The notes under the pieces are model-generated. The model made no database searches. It saw nothing but the letters and a program-made list of their open reading frames with translations, and had not been told where the DNA came from. The translations under genes were made by a program, and so were the position numbers. Below are positions 1 through 6,571 of a stretch of DNA of 6,996 bases, piece after piece (the stretch's first letter is position 1; the number at the start of each line of letters is the position of its first letter). Source of the stretch: Caldifarciminota bacterium (GTDB lineage: Bacteria; Hydrothermota; Hydrothermia; B15-G9; WFZT01); the NCBI GenBank assembly GCA_026986655.1, contig JALSOD010000288.1, forward strand, positions 1 through 6,996. Direction: 5' to 3'.

Positions 1-52
1 GATAGATAACCTGTCGATTTATATTCGATAAAATATTGCCCAGTTTATTCAT
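1..52 (-). CDS. Third gene of the DUF6754 operon, first 17 codons (partial)
   Basis: The ATG at 50-52 overlaps the TGA of the six-helix membrane protein gene (49-51) in the same ATGA arrangement as the junction upstream. The frame stays open to the window edge and reads MNKLGNILSNINRQVIY. A short amphipathic start with a basic residue just before a hydrophobic turn (RQVIY) would fit a third membrane-associated protein whose first helix starts at the edge. Too little is visible to assign a family. Confidence 0.6.
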   Translation of the reverse strand, partial: MNKLGNILSNINRQVIY

Positions 53-678
53 CTCAAATAAGGTTTCTCAATTCCAAGAATTATTCTCAATGACATACCA
101 ACCGAACCAAGTGCGACTCCAATCAGTATACCTCTTTGAGCAGCGAGGTTCGGGATTTCCATTATCCACTCGGCGAGACGGGGCATGCCTGCCCATAACT
201 GTGCACCAGCTGGTACCCTCCCAAGCATTACAATTACTGCGGCAGCAAGAAGGAGAGAAGCCTCGACAGTTCTAATTTTCATGGCTCTGTATGCTGCGGA
301 AGCTATGAAAAATGCAAGTAAAGCGAACATCGTTGACTGGAGTGGAACTTCTGCATAGTTGAAGATGAACATAAAAGGTGAATTAGGGGCAAAGGCATCC
401 CCATACTTTCTTATTGAATAAACACCAAGTACAAATGTGATAAGGAACCCAAGGATCAAAAATGAACTGTAGAGAACATTTTCTTGTCTTCTGATCCTTT
501 TGTAGTGGTTATTGAGAAGACTCTCGACTCCGATCAACATTGCGACACCTGTCACCACTGAATACCACACGAGCATCTTCTGCTGGAGTCCTCCGAATGG
601 TCTGTGGGGAATGAAAAACGCAAGCACTGCAAACAGCGCTGTTAGAGCTGATATTAAAAAAGGTATCTCTTTTCTCAT
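49..678 (-). CDS. Six-helix integral membrane protein, partner of the DUF6754 gene
   Basis: I do not recognise a named family for this 209-residue protein. Hydrophobic segments lie at about 5-23, 35-54, 68-87, 112-130, 139-152 and 183-202, so six helices. Positive charges (R2K3, the KRIRR loop at 60-64, RAMKIR at 131-136, the C-terminal EKPYLR) all fall on one side, which gives both termini in the cytoplasm. The outer loops include a Pro/Phe-rich stretch (97-106) and an amphipathic segment (154-181) that may lie along the membrane. The ATG at 678 overlaps the stop of the DUF6754 gene in ATGA, with no ribosome binding site of its own, so translation is probably coupled and the proteins made in fixed ratio. 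Its own stop again overlaps the next start by ATGA. The role may be as a membrane subunit of a complex with the DUF6754 protein; this is inferred from gene arrangement only. Confidence 0.82.
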   Translation of the reverse strand: MRKEIPFLISALTALFAVLAFFIPHRPFGGLQQKMLVWYSVVTGVAMLIGVESLLNNHYKRIRRQENVLYSSFLILGFLITFVLGVYSIRKYGDAFAPNSPFMFIFNYAEVPLQSTMFALLAFFIASAAYRAMKIRTVEASLLLAAAVIVMLGRVPAGAQLWAGMPRLAEWIMEIPNLAAQRGILIGVALGSVGMSLRIILGIEKPYLR

Positions 679-1775
679 TTTGCAATCAATAGTTTGGTAA
701 AATCAAAAAATCCAATCACTTTCGAAAGTATTGCTACAATCAGGAAAATTATAATCAAAGCCTTCGCATAGTCTTCTGCCTTGAGCGATCCCAGTGTAAC
801 AGGGTCCTTGGAAAGGTACGCGGAGGCAGCGAGCATTTCCTCTCCAATCAATGTGTAGTCACAGGCTGCTACAAAGAATGGTAGCTGGGTCGTTGAGGTT
901 GTACCGGCTATTTGAATAGCCCCTATAGAATGTGCCGTCTCTGCGAGGATAAGCGATTCGGCGTAGAAGTAACCCTGGAGAAACACGGCACCAGGCTTTT
1001 CTCTGATTAGAATTCCATCGACACCGGCCGTGTATCCAAACTGATCACTTGTGAGGTAATAGATATTGTTCGGATTATAAATGTCTGGTCGGCCCGCATC
1101 CAGATAGGCCTCTTTCACAACTTCCTGTGCTGTGGTCATCACCATGGGATCTGCGTTTGGCATGATGAGATCAACCTCGTACTCGGCAGCCTTCTTGGCA
1201 ACTTTTCTCAATATACTGAGACTTGCAATAGTCGGTATTGAATTGATCCCAAGAAGCCCCGGAATATAAACAATGGGTTTACCAAGCTCAGCTGCCCTTC
1301 CCACAGCGTCGTCTATCGCCTCAAGACCAGAAATCTTCCTGATGAAAAGTTCGGCGCCGCTTCTCGCCTTTTCAATAAAATAAACAAAAAGCCCTCCAAG
1401 GATAATTATGGCTATTAGAATTCCCAATCGATTCTTATTAAACCATGTGGCAATAGTCTTTACAGGCCCAATGATTTTCGTCTCTTCAGTTTTACCATCT
1501 TTTGTGTGAGCTACAATCCTGTAATAGTATTCCCCACCCGGTCTAAGACCACGGTCTTTGTATGTCTCACCGACGACAAAATTCTGGATAAGCTTTAAGT
1601 TGGTTGGTGTTGTCCCTCGATAAATTGAGAAGCTCTTATACTTACCAGTTTGCCATGGAAGTTTAATGGTGATACTTGTACCGTCATCATTTGGGGTATC
1701 GTAAACCTGTACGTTCAATGAGAGGATTATTGCCATTAAAATACCAAACATCGGCCTGTATTTTATTGCAACCAT
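675..1775 (-). CDS. Membrane-anchored fibronectin type III + DUF6754 protein
   Basis: This is a 366-residue protein of unknown function. An N-terminal hydrophobic segment (about 9-22, after K5 and R7) is a signal anchor or signal peptide. Residues about 25-108 look like one fibronectin type III domain (FSIYRG, Y-Y-Y-R-I-V-A). A transmembrane helix spans about 117-134, followed by basic residues (KAR, RK), which puts the next part in the cytoplasm. The domain at about 145-335 matches my memory of DUF6754: SGLEAIDDAVGRA (149-161), DPMVMTTAQEVVKEAYLDAG (209-228), REKPGAVFLQGYFYAESLIL (258-277) and LPFFVAACDYTLIGEEMLAA (298-317). A last helix lies at about 338-355. An in-frame TGA directly precedes the ATG at 1775, so translation cannot start earlier. 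There is no Shine-Dalgarno site, and the ATG at 1751 is an alternative start. The stop overlaps the next gene by ATGA. The nucleotide-binding-like fold and complex formation are guesses. Confidence 0.82.
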   Translation of the reverse strand: MVAIKYRPMFGILMAIILSLNVQVYDTPNDDGTSITIKLPWQTGKYKSFSIYRGTTPTNLKLIQNFVVGETYKDRGLRPGGEYYYRIVAHTKDGKTEETKIIGPVKTIATWFNKNRLGILIAIIILGGLFVYFIEKARSGAELFIRKISGLEAIDDAVGRAAELGKPIVYIPGLLGINSIPTIASLSILRKVAKKAAEYEVDLIMPNADPMVMTTAQEVVKEAYLDAGRPDIYNPNNIYYLTSDQFGYTAGVDGILIREKPGAVFLQGYFYAESLILAETAHSIGAIQIAGTTSTTQLPFFVAACDYTLIGEEMLAASAYLSKDPVTLGSLKAEDYAKALIIIFLIVAILSKVIGFFDFTKLLIAK

Positions 1776-1805
1776 TCAAAACATTCAAATTTACAAAATG
1801 CGTAC

Positions 1806-1877
1806 TTAATACAGTTGCTCAATGGACACCATTACGGACCAAAAGATATACACCATTTTAAGAATCCACCCCCTCCT
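1806..1877 (-). other. Unassigned Shine-Dalgarno-like site with a 16-codon mini-ORF before the DUF6754 operon
   Basis: On the minus strand a very strong AGGAGG run (1872-1877) stands in the 113-base gap between the propeller gene and the DUF6754 gene. It does not serve either of them. The first ATG after it (1856) is 15 bases away, which is too far for good use, and opens a 16-codon frame ending at TAA (1806-1808). A few bases of hairpin (AATGG-TGT-CCATT) lie inside. It might be a leader peptide or a regulatory ribosome-binding element. It might equally be chance. Confidence 0.25.
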
Positions 1878-1888
1878 GAAATTAAGAA

Positions 1889-4186
1889 CTATCTAAAAAT
1901 TACGAATTTACCACTCGTTTTATAATTCCCACTTTCTACTTTGTAAAAGTAAACTCCCGGTTTCAATACGCCATTCAGCGTTAATGTATGAGTCTCAAAT
2001 TTTCCTCCAAAGATTTTTCTACCAGTTATATCAAATATAGAAAGAGAGTACTCTTCCTGTAATTTTACTGAGAATTCCAGGCCTTTTGCAGTGTAGGCAA
2101 CGTGTACAATACTTGTTGTAGGGCCACGAGGGTTTTCATTAACTCCAACATAGCCCTCTGAACTTCCATAAACGCTGTTGCTCTTTGTAAAGCCAATTAT
2201 CTGGCTGCCGAGTGTATCTATTGCTGTGAAAAACATATTCGGAGTATCAACTGTCAGGGTATCGTGATATACGGAATAAATTATTGAGCTATAATTTTGT
2301 CCTGTGGAGTCACTTACCACCACATCTGTGAATACCTTGTGATTTCCGTAGGCCAATCGCATATCAACAACATTCGGCCCTGCAGGAACTACAAATATGG
2401 TGTCGAGGATTCCAGATGAGAAATCATAGTAAGACACGTAGATGTTATTTGAAGAAAGGTCATTACAAGAGCAGTAGAGTTTGTTAGCATGGAGAAGCAA
2501 GTCAGTTGCGTAATAAGTGCCAGTTATAGGAATAACAGAGGTTGACCATGAAATTCCACCGTCGAAACTTATTTCAATTACAGGGGACCAGTTTTCGAAA
2601 CACGATAGGGCAATAGTATCACCTCCAGTCATTCTTAGTGGGATGATGTTTGGGAGTATAGCACTAAAATTCTGTCCACCATCCGTAGAAAGTAGAAGGC
2701 CATTGACGATTTTTGATGATAAAACCTTGAGATTTTTCTTGTCAAAAGAAGCAAATTTAGCCAGTATTCTATTGGGATCAGAGGGTGAAATCCACTCCAC
2801 GTCGTATATACCGGTAAGACTGTCCAGAGAAATACCCGGATCAGTTGGTATGAATAATTGCCCTGCGTCATTACTTCTATAAATATAGTGGAGTCTGAAA
2901 TTTCCTGTTGAATCGAATTCGTAACCTATTCCGGAAAGATATACTATGGAATCACTGTTTATCGGTGTCTGCACACCTATAGGCACCAGTAAATCAGTTA
3001 CGAATTTCTTTTCCCATGTGTTGCCACCATCCCTTGTAATATAAACTACATTGGAGAATATAGGCCCATTATGTTCAACATAGAAGCCACTGTTGTCTAT
3101 AAGGTAGAGGGTATTGTTAACAACGTGAGAATGAGAGGTTCCAAATTGTCCATCTTCGAAGGGAACTCCAACAGCTTTTAAACCATTTGTTATGTCATTA
3201 AATGATTGCCAATTGCTTGACTCAAGGACTCCACCGCTGTAACCACAGTATAAAGTTCCTCCCGCTGATGCGAGGTCATTTAATATTTTAAGTGAATCAA
3301 TTTTCGAGAAAAACCAGACTCCCGAGACTTCGTATCCTTTGTAAATCCCGGATGTAATTTGAGATGCAACGTAAAGGTTTCCATTATGGAATATCATGTC
3401 TGATGCCATTATTATCCCACTTGCAAGGGAGGTAAGGAGGAAGCTCCAGGATTGACCACCATCATTGGATATGTATATACCTGGGTAGGTTTGCTTATCC
3501 CCACCTACGATACCTACATCTACGGCCAATCTGTTAGTGTCATCAGGGTCTATAGCGAGTGATGTAGCTCCAAATAGAGATGGACTGTAAGAAATTTCGT
3601 TCCAGCTGGCACCACCGTTTGTGGATTTATAAAAACGTGCTATTCTGTAGCCAGAACTATCGTAATAAGCCAGCAAGTATGGAGCGGCTGGATGTGACGG
3701 TGAGTAAGTGATTAAGACATCGGCTCCGATATATACTGGATAAGGAGGGGTATAGGTTGTCCAGGTATTGCCTCCATCAGAGGAGACGAAAATATAGTTA
3801 TCAGTTGCCAGATATATGTATCTTCCATTTACATTTGAATATCCACTAATCCCAAAGATAAATGAATGTTTTCGGGTCCATGTATTTCCACCGTCTGTTG
3901 AAACATAAACAATTGTGGAATCATAGTAGGTTGAAATAAAGCAGAAACTGTCCTGACCCGTATTGTAAATAGGTCCCCCGGACACGTGGTCAAGAACTAT
4001 ATTCCATGAAGTACCATCATATTTCCATACACTTGAAGGTGTAACAGCCAGAAGAGAAGATCCATCTGAATTAGGTGCTACATATAGCACAGTTCCCCCA
4101 TCAGGACCGATGGAGTTCCACTGCCAATCGGCAGTTTTTACCTGGCCTGAAAACGCAATTACAAGGCTTAACAATAAATTTACCAT
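1889..4186 (-). CDS. Exported Asp-box (BNR) beta-propeller protein with type IX-like C-terminal sorting domain
   Basis: This is a 765-residue protein. Residues 4-13 form a short hydrophobic core followed by small residues, read as a signal peptide, but there is no Lys or Arg before it. The body carries eight Asp-box motifs (S-x-D-x-G-x-T-W) beginning at residues 96, 135, 188, 240, 384, 438, 500 and 540. Those at 438 and 500 are degenerate (phenylalanine in place of tryptophan). Asp boxes sit at blade turns of sialidase/sortilin/xyloglucanase-type propellers. An opening W-N-S-I-G-P-D-G-G (23-31) is also typical of this class. About 85 C-terminal residues (from 681) resemble the type A sorting domain of type IX secretion: N-E-N-P, then LSIFDITGRKI (715-725), LKPGVYFYKVESG (741-753) and a terminal KFVIFR. 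The protein is probably surface-bound or secreted. No catalytic residues of a sialidase or glycosidase are recognised, so binding or a structural role is as likely as enzymatic activity. Confidence 0.85.
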   Translation of the reverse strand: MVNLLLSLVIAFSGQVKTADWQWNSIGPDGGTVLYVAPNSDGSSLLAVTPSSVWKYDGTSWNIVLDHVSGGPIYNTGQDSFCFISTYYDSTIVYVSTDGGNTWTRKHSFIFGISGYSNVNGRYIYLATDNYIFVSSDGGNTWTTYTPPYPVYIGADVLITYSPSHPAAPYLLAYYDSSGYRIARFYKSTNGGASWNEISYSPSLFGATSLAIDPDDTNRLAVDVGIVGGDKQTYPGIYISNDGGQSWSFLLTSLASGIIMASDMIFHNGNLYVASQITSGIYKGYEVSGVWFFSKIDSLKILNDLASAGGTLYCGYSGGVLESSNWQSFNDITNGLKAVGVPFEDGQFGTSHSHVVNNTLYLIDNSGFYVEHNGPIFSNVVYITRDGGNTWEKKFVTDLLVPIGVQTPINSDSIVYLSGIGYEFDSTGNFRLHYIYRSNDAGQLFIPTDPGISLDSLTGIYDVEWISPSDPNRILAKFASFDKKNLKVLSSKIVNGLLLSTDGGQNFSAILPNIIPLRMTGGDTIALSCFENWSPVIEISFDGGISWSTSVIPITGTYYATDLLLHANKLYCSCNDLSSNNIYVSYYDFSSGILDTIFVVPAGPNVVDMRLAYGNHKVFTDVVVSDSTGQNYSSIIYSVYHDTLTVDTPNMFFTAIDTLGSQIIGFTKSNSVYGSSEGYVGVNENPRGPTTSIVHVAYTAKGLEFSVKLQEEYSLSIFDITGRKIFGGKFETHTLTLNGVLKPGVYFYKVESGNYKTSGKFVIFR
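2117..2146 (-). other. Start of the type IX-like C-terminal sorting domain within the propeller gene
   Basis: This stretch encodes roughly residues 681-690 (GVNENPRG...), the linker where the propeller ends and the C-terminal domain begins. The N-x-N-P segment corresponds to the 'YPNPF' opening of type A sorting domains in degenerate form. The domain continues to the stop at 1889. The boundary is approximate. Confidence 0.55.
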
Positions 4187-4192
4187 GATCTA

Positions 4193-4198
4193 CCTCCT
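4193..4198 (-). promoter_or_regulatory. Ribosome binding site of the secreted propeller protein
   Basis: AGGAGG on the minus strand lies six bases before the ATG at 4186. An in-frame TAG sits just two codons before that ATG, so the start cannot be moved upstream. Confidence 0.88.
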
Positions 4199-4207
4199 GT
4201 TTTTGAG

Positions 4208-4236
4208 ATTATAAGTCAACCACCAAATGTTTTAAA
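4208..4236 (-). promoter_or_regulatory. Candidate sigma-70-type promoter for the secreted propeller protein
   Basis: On the minus strand, TATAAT (4208-4213) is preceded at 17 bases by TTTAAA (4231-4236), which matches four of six bases of TTGACA. Transcription would start about 15 bases before the start codon at 4186, leaving a short leader that contains the ribosome binding site. The -10 match is perfect but the region is AT-rich, so chance cannot be excluded. It lies in the 111-base gap after the acyl-CoA dehydrogenase. In the same gap I see a 10-base palindrome CTATGCATAG (4251-4260) and no convincing terminator hairpin with a T-run. Confidence 0.45.
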
Positions 4237-4297
4237 GCTTTTAGATATTTCTATGCATAGTTGAATAATAATACATGGGTAATTCAGGATTTAAACT

Positions 4298-5476
4298 TCA
4301 ATTGTGCCAGATTTTCCCAGCTTTCAGCAGAGATTTCGCTGCCACGAATCTCATTATTTCTGATGTGCCTGAGCCAATGTCCAGCAGTTTGGCGTCTCTC
4401 ATGTATCTTTCAACTGGATACTCTTTGGTGTAGCCATAGCCACCAAGAACCTGAATGGCATCGAGCGTAATTTTTACTGCAGTTTCCGATGCCATGAATT
4501 TGACTGAGGCCGATTCAAATCTATTATCTTTGTCCTCATTATAGGTGGCAGCGTAGGTGTAAAGATAAGTTCTAACTATATCAAGGGCTGCCCCCGCGTC
4601 AGCGATCTTTTTCATGATCATCTCAAATTGGCCGATAGGTTTACCAAACTGTTTCCTTTCATTGGCATAACGGACCATCCAGTCAAGGGCGGCAAGTGAG
4701 ACACCTGTAGAGATAGCTGATATTACCATCCTCTCTATTTCAAGGCTTTTGAGCATTTGTGGATATCCCATTCCCTCGGTTCCAATGATGTTTTCGACAG
4801 GCACTTTTACATCCTCAAAGAAAACAAGGCCAGTAGGCGAACCTCGCATCCCCATCTTTTCAAGTTTCTTAGCTATGCTAACCCCTTCCATCTCTCTATC
4901 TATGAGAAGAACACTCATACCTGCTTTTTTCTTTGATGGATCCGTGTAAACGAAAACGTAGAAAACATCGGCCACAGGGGCATTGGTGATGAACATCTTC
5001 TGGCCATTAACAATGAAGTGGTCCCCATCTTTGACTGCACGAGTTTTTATACTCACAGAGTCCGATCCTGCATCTGGTTCTGTTAGGGCATAGGCTCCTA
5101 TGATTTCACCAGAAGCTATCCTGGGTAGATATTTCTTCTTCAACTCTTCATTTTTGCCCCAGTAGGCAACGTTATGACCAAAAAGTATGGATGTAACCAT
5201 CAATGAAAGGGCAACAGATGCGCTCTGCCTGGCTATTTCCTCAAGAACAATGACAGCGGCAAGAGGATCGATCCCGAACCCCCCGTATTCTTCAGGTATC
5301 ATAATGCCGGTAAATCCAAGCTGTCCCATCTCTTTGAAAATTTCTTCAGGGAAGTAATCCTCCTCGTCAATCTTTGCCGCTATAGGAGCGATTTTGTCCT
5401 TTGCAAAGCGGGCAACGGTTTCCCGCAATATTTTATGCTCCTCCTTTTCAAGGCCGGAAATAAGGTCTCCTAACAT
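4298..5476 (-). CDS. Acyl-CoA dehydrogenase, isovaleryl/long-chain-like catalytic site
   Basis: This 392-residue protein is of normal length for the family. It is an FAD enzyme that oxidises an acyl-CoA to the 2-enoyl-CoA and passes electrons to ETF. The start is the ATG at 5476, five bases after GAGGAGG; an in-frame TTG 33 bases upstream would place that site inside the gene. Visible signatures in order are YALTEPDAGSD (129-139), GQKMFITNA (158-166), the helical region with ERKQFGKPIGQFE (273-285; R274 and Q276-F277 are typical FAD contacts), and LGGYGYTKEYPVERYMRDAK (344-363). Where medium- and short-chain enzymes have the catalytic Glu (Y-E-G-T), this protein has G-S-G-T (368-371). A Glu in SLEIER (E248) sits where isovaleryl-CoA dehydrogenase has its catalytic E254. 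The substrate may be branched or long-chain acyl-CoA but cannot be named. It lies 65 bases after galT, with no ETF or thiolase gene in view. Confidence 0.93.
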   Translation of the reverse strand: MLGDLISGLEKEEHKILRETVARFAKDKIAPIAAKIDEEDYFPEEIFKEMGQLGFTGIMIPEEYGGFGIDPLAAVIVLEEIARQSASVALSLMVTSILFGHNVAYWGKNEELKKKYLPRIASGEIIGAYALTEPDAGSDSVSIKTRAVKDGDHFIVNGQKMFITNAPVADVFYVFVYTDPSKKKAGMSVLLIDREMEGVSIAKKLEKMGMRGSPTGLVFFEDVKVPVENIIGTEGMGYPQMLKSLEIERMVISAISTGVSLAALDWMVRYANERKQFGKPIGQFEMIMKKIADAGAALDIVRTYLYTYAATYNEDKDNRFESASVKFMASETAVKITLDAIQVLGGYGYTKEYPVERYMRDAKLLDIGSGTSEIMRFVAAKSLLKAGKIWHN

Positions 5477-5481
5477 AAAAA

Positions 5482-5488
5482 CCTCCTC
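5482..5488 (-). promoter_or_regulatory. Ribosome binding site of the acyl-CoA dehydrogenase
   Basis: GAGGAGG on the minus strand lies five bases before the ATG at 5476. It decides that start over the in-frame TTG further upstream, which would have this site translated as Glu-Glu codons. Confidence 0.88.
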
Positions 5489-5541
5489 TTTTAAATTTTT
5501 AATTTTCAAAGATCTGGCTAAACTTCAGTTATTCAAAATTG

Positions 5542-6570
5542 TCAAATTTCAACCTCTCTTAAATATTTTGCAGCCTCTTCTGGAGGAGTTGGGTTGATAT
5601 GTAACCCGGATCCCCACTCAAATCCTGCAATTTTAGTTATTCTTGGGATCAGTTCAATGTGCCAGTGGAAATCAAATTCAAGTGTCTCCCAGTAATCTGC
5701 ATGTCCCGGCCTTGGATGAGGGGGAGGAGCTGTATGAAGCACCATGTTGTAAGGTGGGTCTTTGAGCAAAGCTTTTATGCGGACGAGCATCTCTTTCAGT
5801 GCAACGGCGAGATCGTAAAGCTCTTCATCCGGGAGAAGTGCAAAATCGTGAGAATGATATTTGGGAAATAGCCAGGTCTCAAATGGAAATGAAGCGGCAA
5901 ATGGCTCCCATAAAACGTATTTGTCACTCTCCCAGACTATTCGATCCCTCAAGATGAGCTCCTGCTTGATTATATCACAGAATATACATCTCTCTTTGCG
6001 TGAGTAATGTTCCCTTGCACTGACAAGTTCACTTTTAACAACAGGTGGAAATATAGGGGTTGCTATTAGCTGGGAATGTGGATGAGAAAGTGAGGCTCCT
6101 GCGTCTTTACCGTGATTTTTAAACACAAGAATGTACCTGAATCTTACATCCTTCCTGAGATCGAGAAGCCTCTCTTTGTAAGCTTTTAAGACAAGGGCTA
6201 TTTCCTCTGGTGGACGGTCACTCAGCTCCTTGTGGTGATCGGGTGTTTCAATGATAACTTCATGTGCACCGATCCCTGAAACAACGTCAAAAAGCCCAAC
6301 ACCCTCTCTTTTCAACTCTCCCTCAATCCTTAATGCTGGGTACTTGTTAGGCACTACCCTGACTTTCCACCCGGGGGTATTGGGCTCTCTTGGCCCATCA
6401 GCAATTACAAAAATTTCAGGTGGTGTTTTACTCTCGTTTCCGTAACAGAAGGGACAGGAGTCCACCTTCACCTCTTCTTTTGGTGTAATGTATTCGTGCG
6501 GTCTCCTTCCCCTTTCAATTGCTATTATTGTCCATCTCTGTCTGATCGGGTCATACCTCAATTCTGGCAT
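5542..6570 (-). CDS. galT: Galactose-1-phosphate uridylyltransferase family (GalT)
   Basis: This 342-residue protein has the length usual for GalT. The family moves UMP between UDP-glucose and galactose-1-phosphate (Leloir pathway, cytoplasm) through a uridylylated histidine. The start is the ATG at 6570, five bases after GGAGG. A TTG 12 bases upstream is in frame but overlaps that site and is unlikely. The active site is HPH-S-Q at residues 163-167, with H165 as the expected nucleophile. Zinc ligands matching E. coli C52/C55/H115/H164 are present as C39, C42, H103 and H163. The second metal site (E. coli E182/H281/H296/H298) matches E181, H279, H302 and H304. The C-terminus has the typical GSGLHINP stretch. 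An extra CIFC pair lies at C195-C198. The enzyme therefore looks fully active. Its partner is a GH57 glucan enzyme, not galK or galE, so a role in glucose-1-phosphate/glycogen metabolism is possible instead of galactose use. Confidence 0.92.
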   Translation of the reverse strand: MPELRYDPIRQRWTIIAIERGRRPHEYITPKEEVKVDSCPFCYGNESKTPPEIFVIADGPREPNTPGWKVRVVPNKYPALRIEGELKREGVGLFDVVSGIGAHEVIIETPDHHKELSDRPPEEIALVLKAYKERLLDLRKDVRFRYILVFKNHGKDAGASLSHPHSQLIATPIFPPVVKSELVSAREHYSRKERCIFCDIIKQELILRDRIVWESDKYVLWEPFAASFPFETWLFPKYHSHDFALLPDEELYDLAVALKEMLVRIKALLKDPPYNMVLHTAPPPHPRPGHADYWETLEFDFHWHIELIPRITKIAGFEWGSGLHINPTPPEEAAKYLREVEI

Positions 6571-6571
6571 T

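Noticed and set aside
36..275. Plus-strand open frame of 79 codons near the left edge
   Set aside because: It is antisense to the end of the six-helix membrane protein gene; the product has low-complexity composition and no motif.
1821..1833. AATGG-TGT-CCATT as terminator of the propeller gene
   Set aside because: It has a five-base stem with no T-run after it, and it lies well after the stop.
2517..2882. Plus-strand open frame of 121 codons inside the propeller gene
   Set aside because: It is antisense to a well-supported coding frame with Asp boxes, has no ribosome binding site and its product shows no recognisable feature.
2545..3910. Recurring short CCACCATC/CCACCGTC-like strings as a DNA repeat or CRISPR array
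   Set aside because: They are the reverse complement of Asp-box codons (D-G-G) in the propeller protein, irregularly spaced and with no spacer pattern.
4251..4260. CTATGCATAG palindrome as a terminator
   Set aside because: The stem is only five bases, AT-rich and not followed by a T-run; at most it might be a protein binding site.
4298..5476. Inactive acyl-CoA dehydrogenase because the Y-E-G-T glutamate is missing
   Set aside because: A glutamate is present at the alternative isovaleryl/long-chain position, and all other FAD and substrate signatures are intact.
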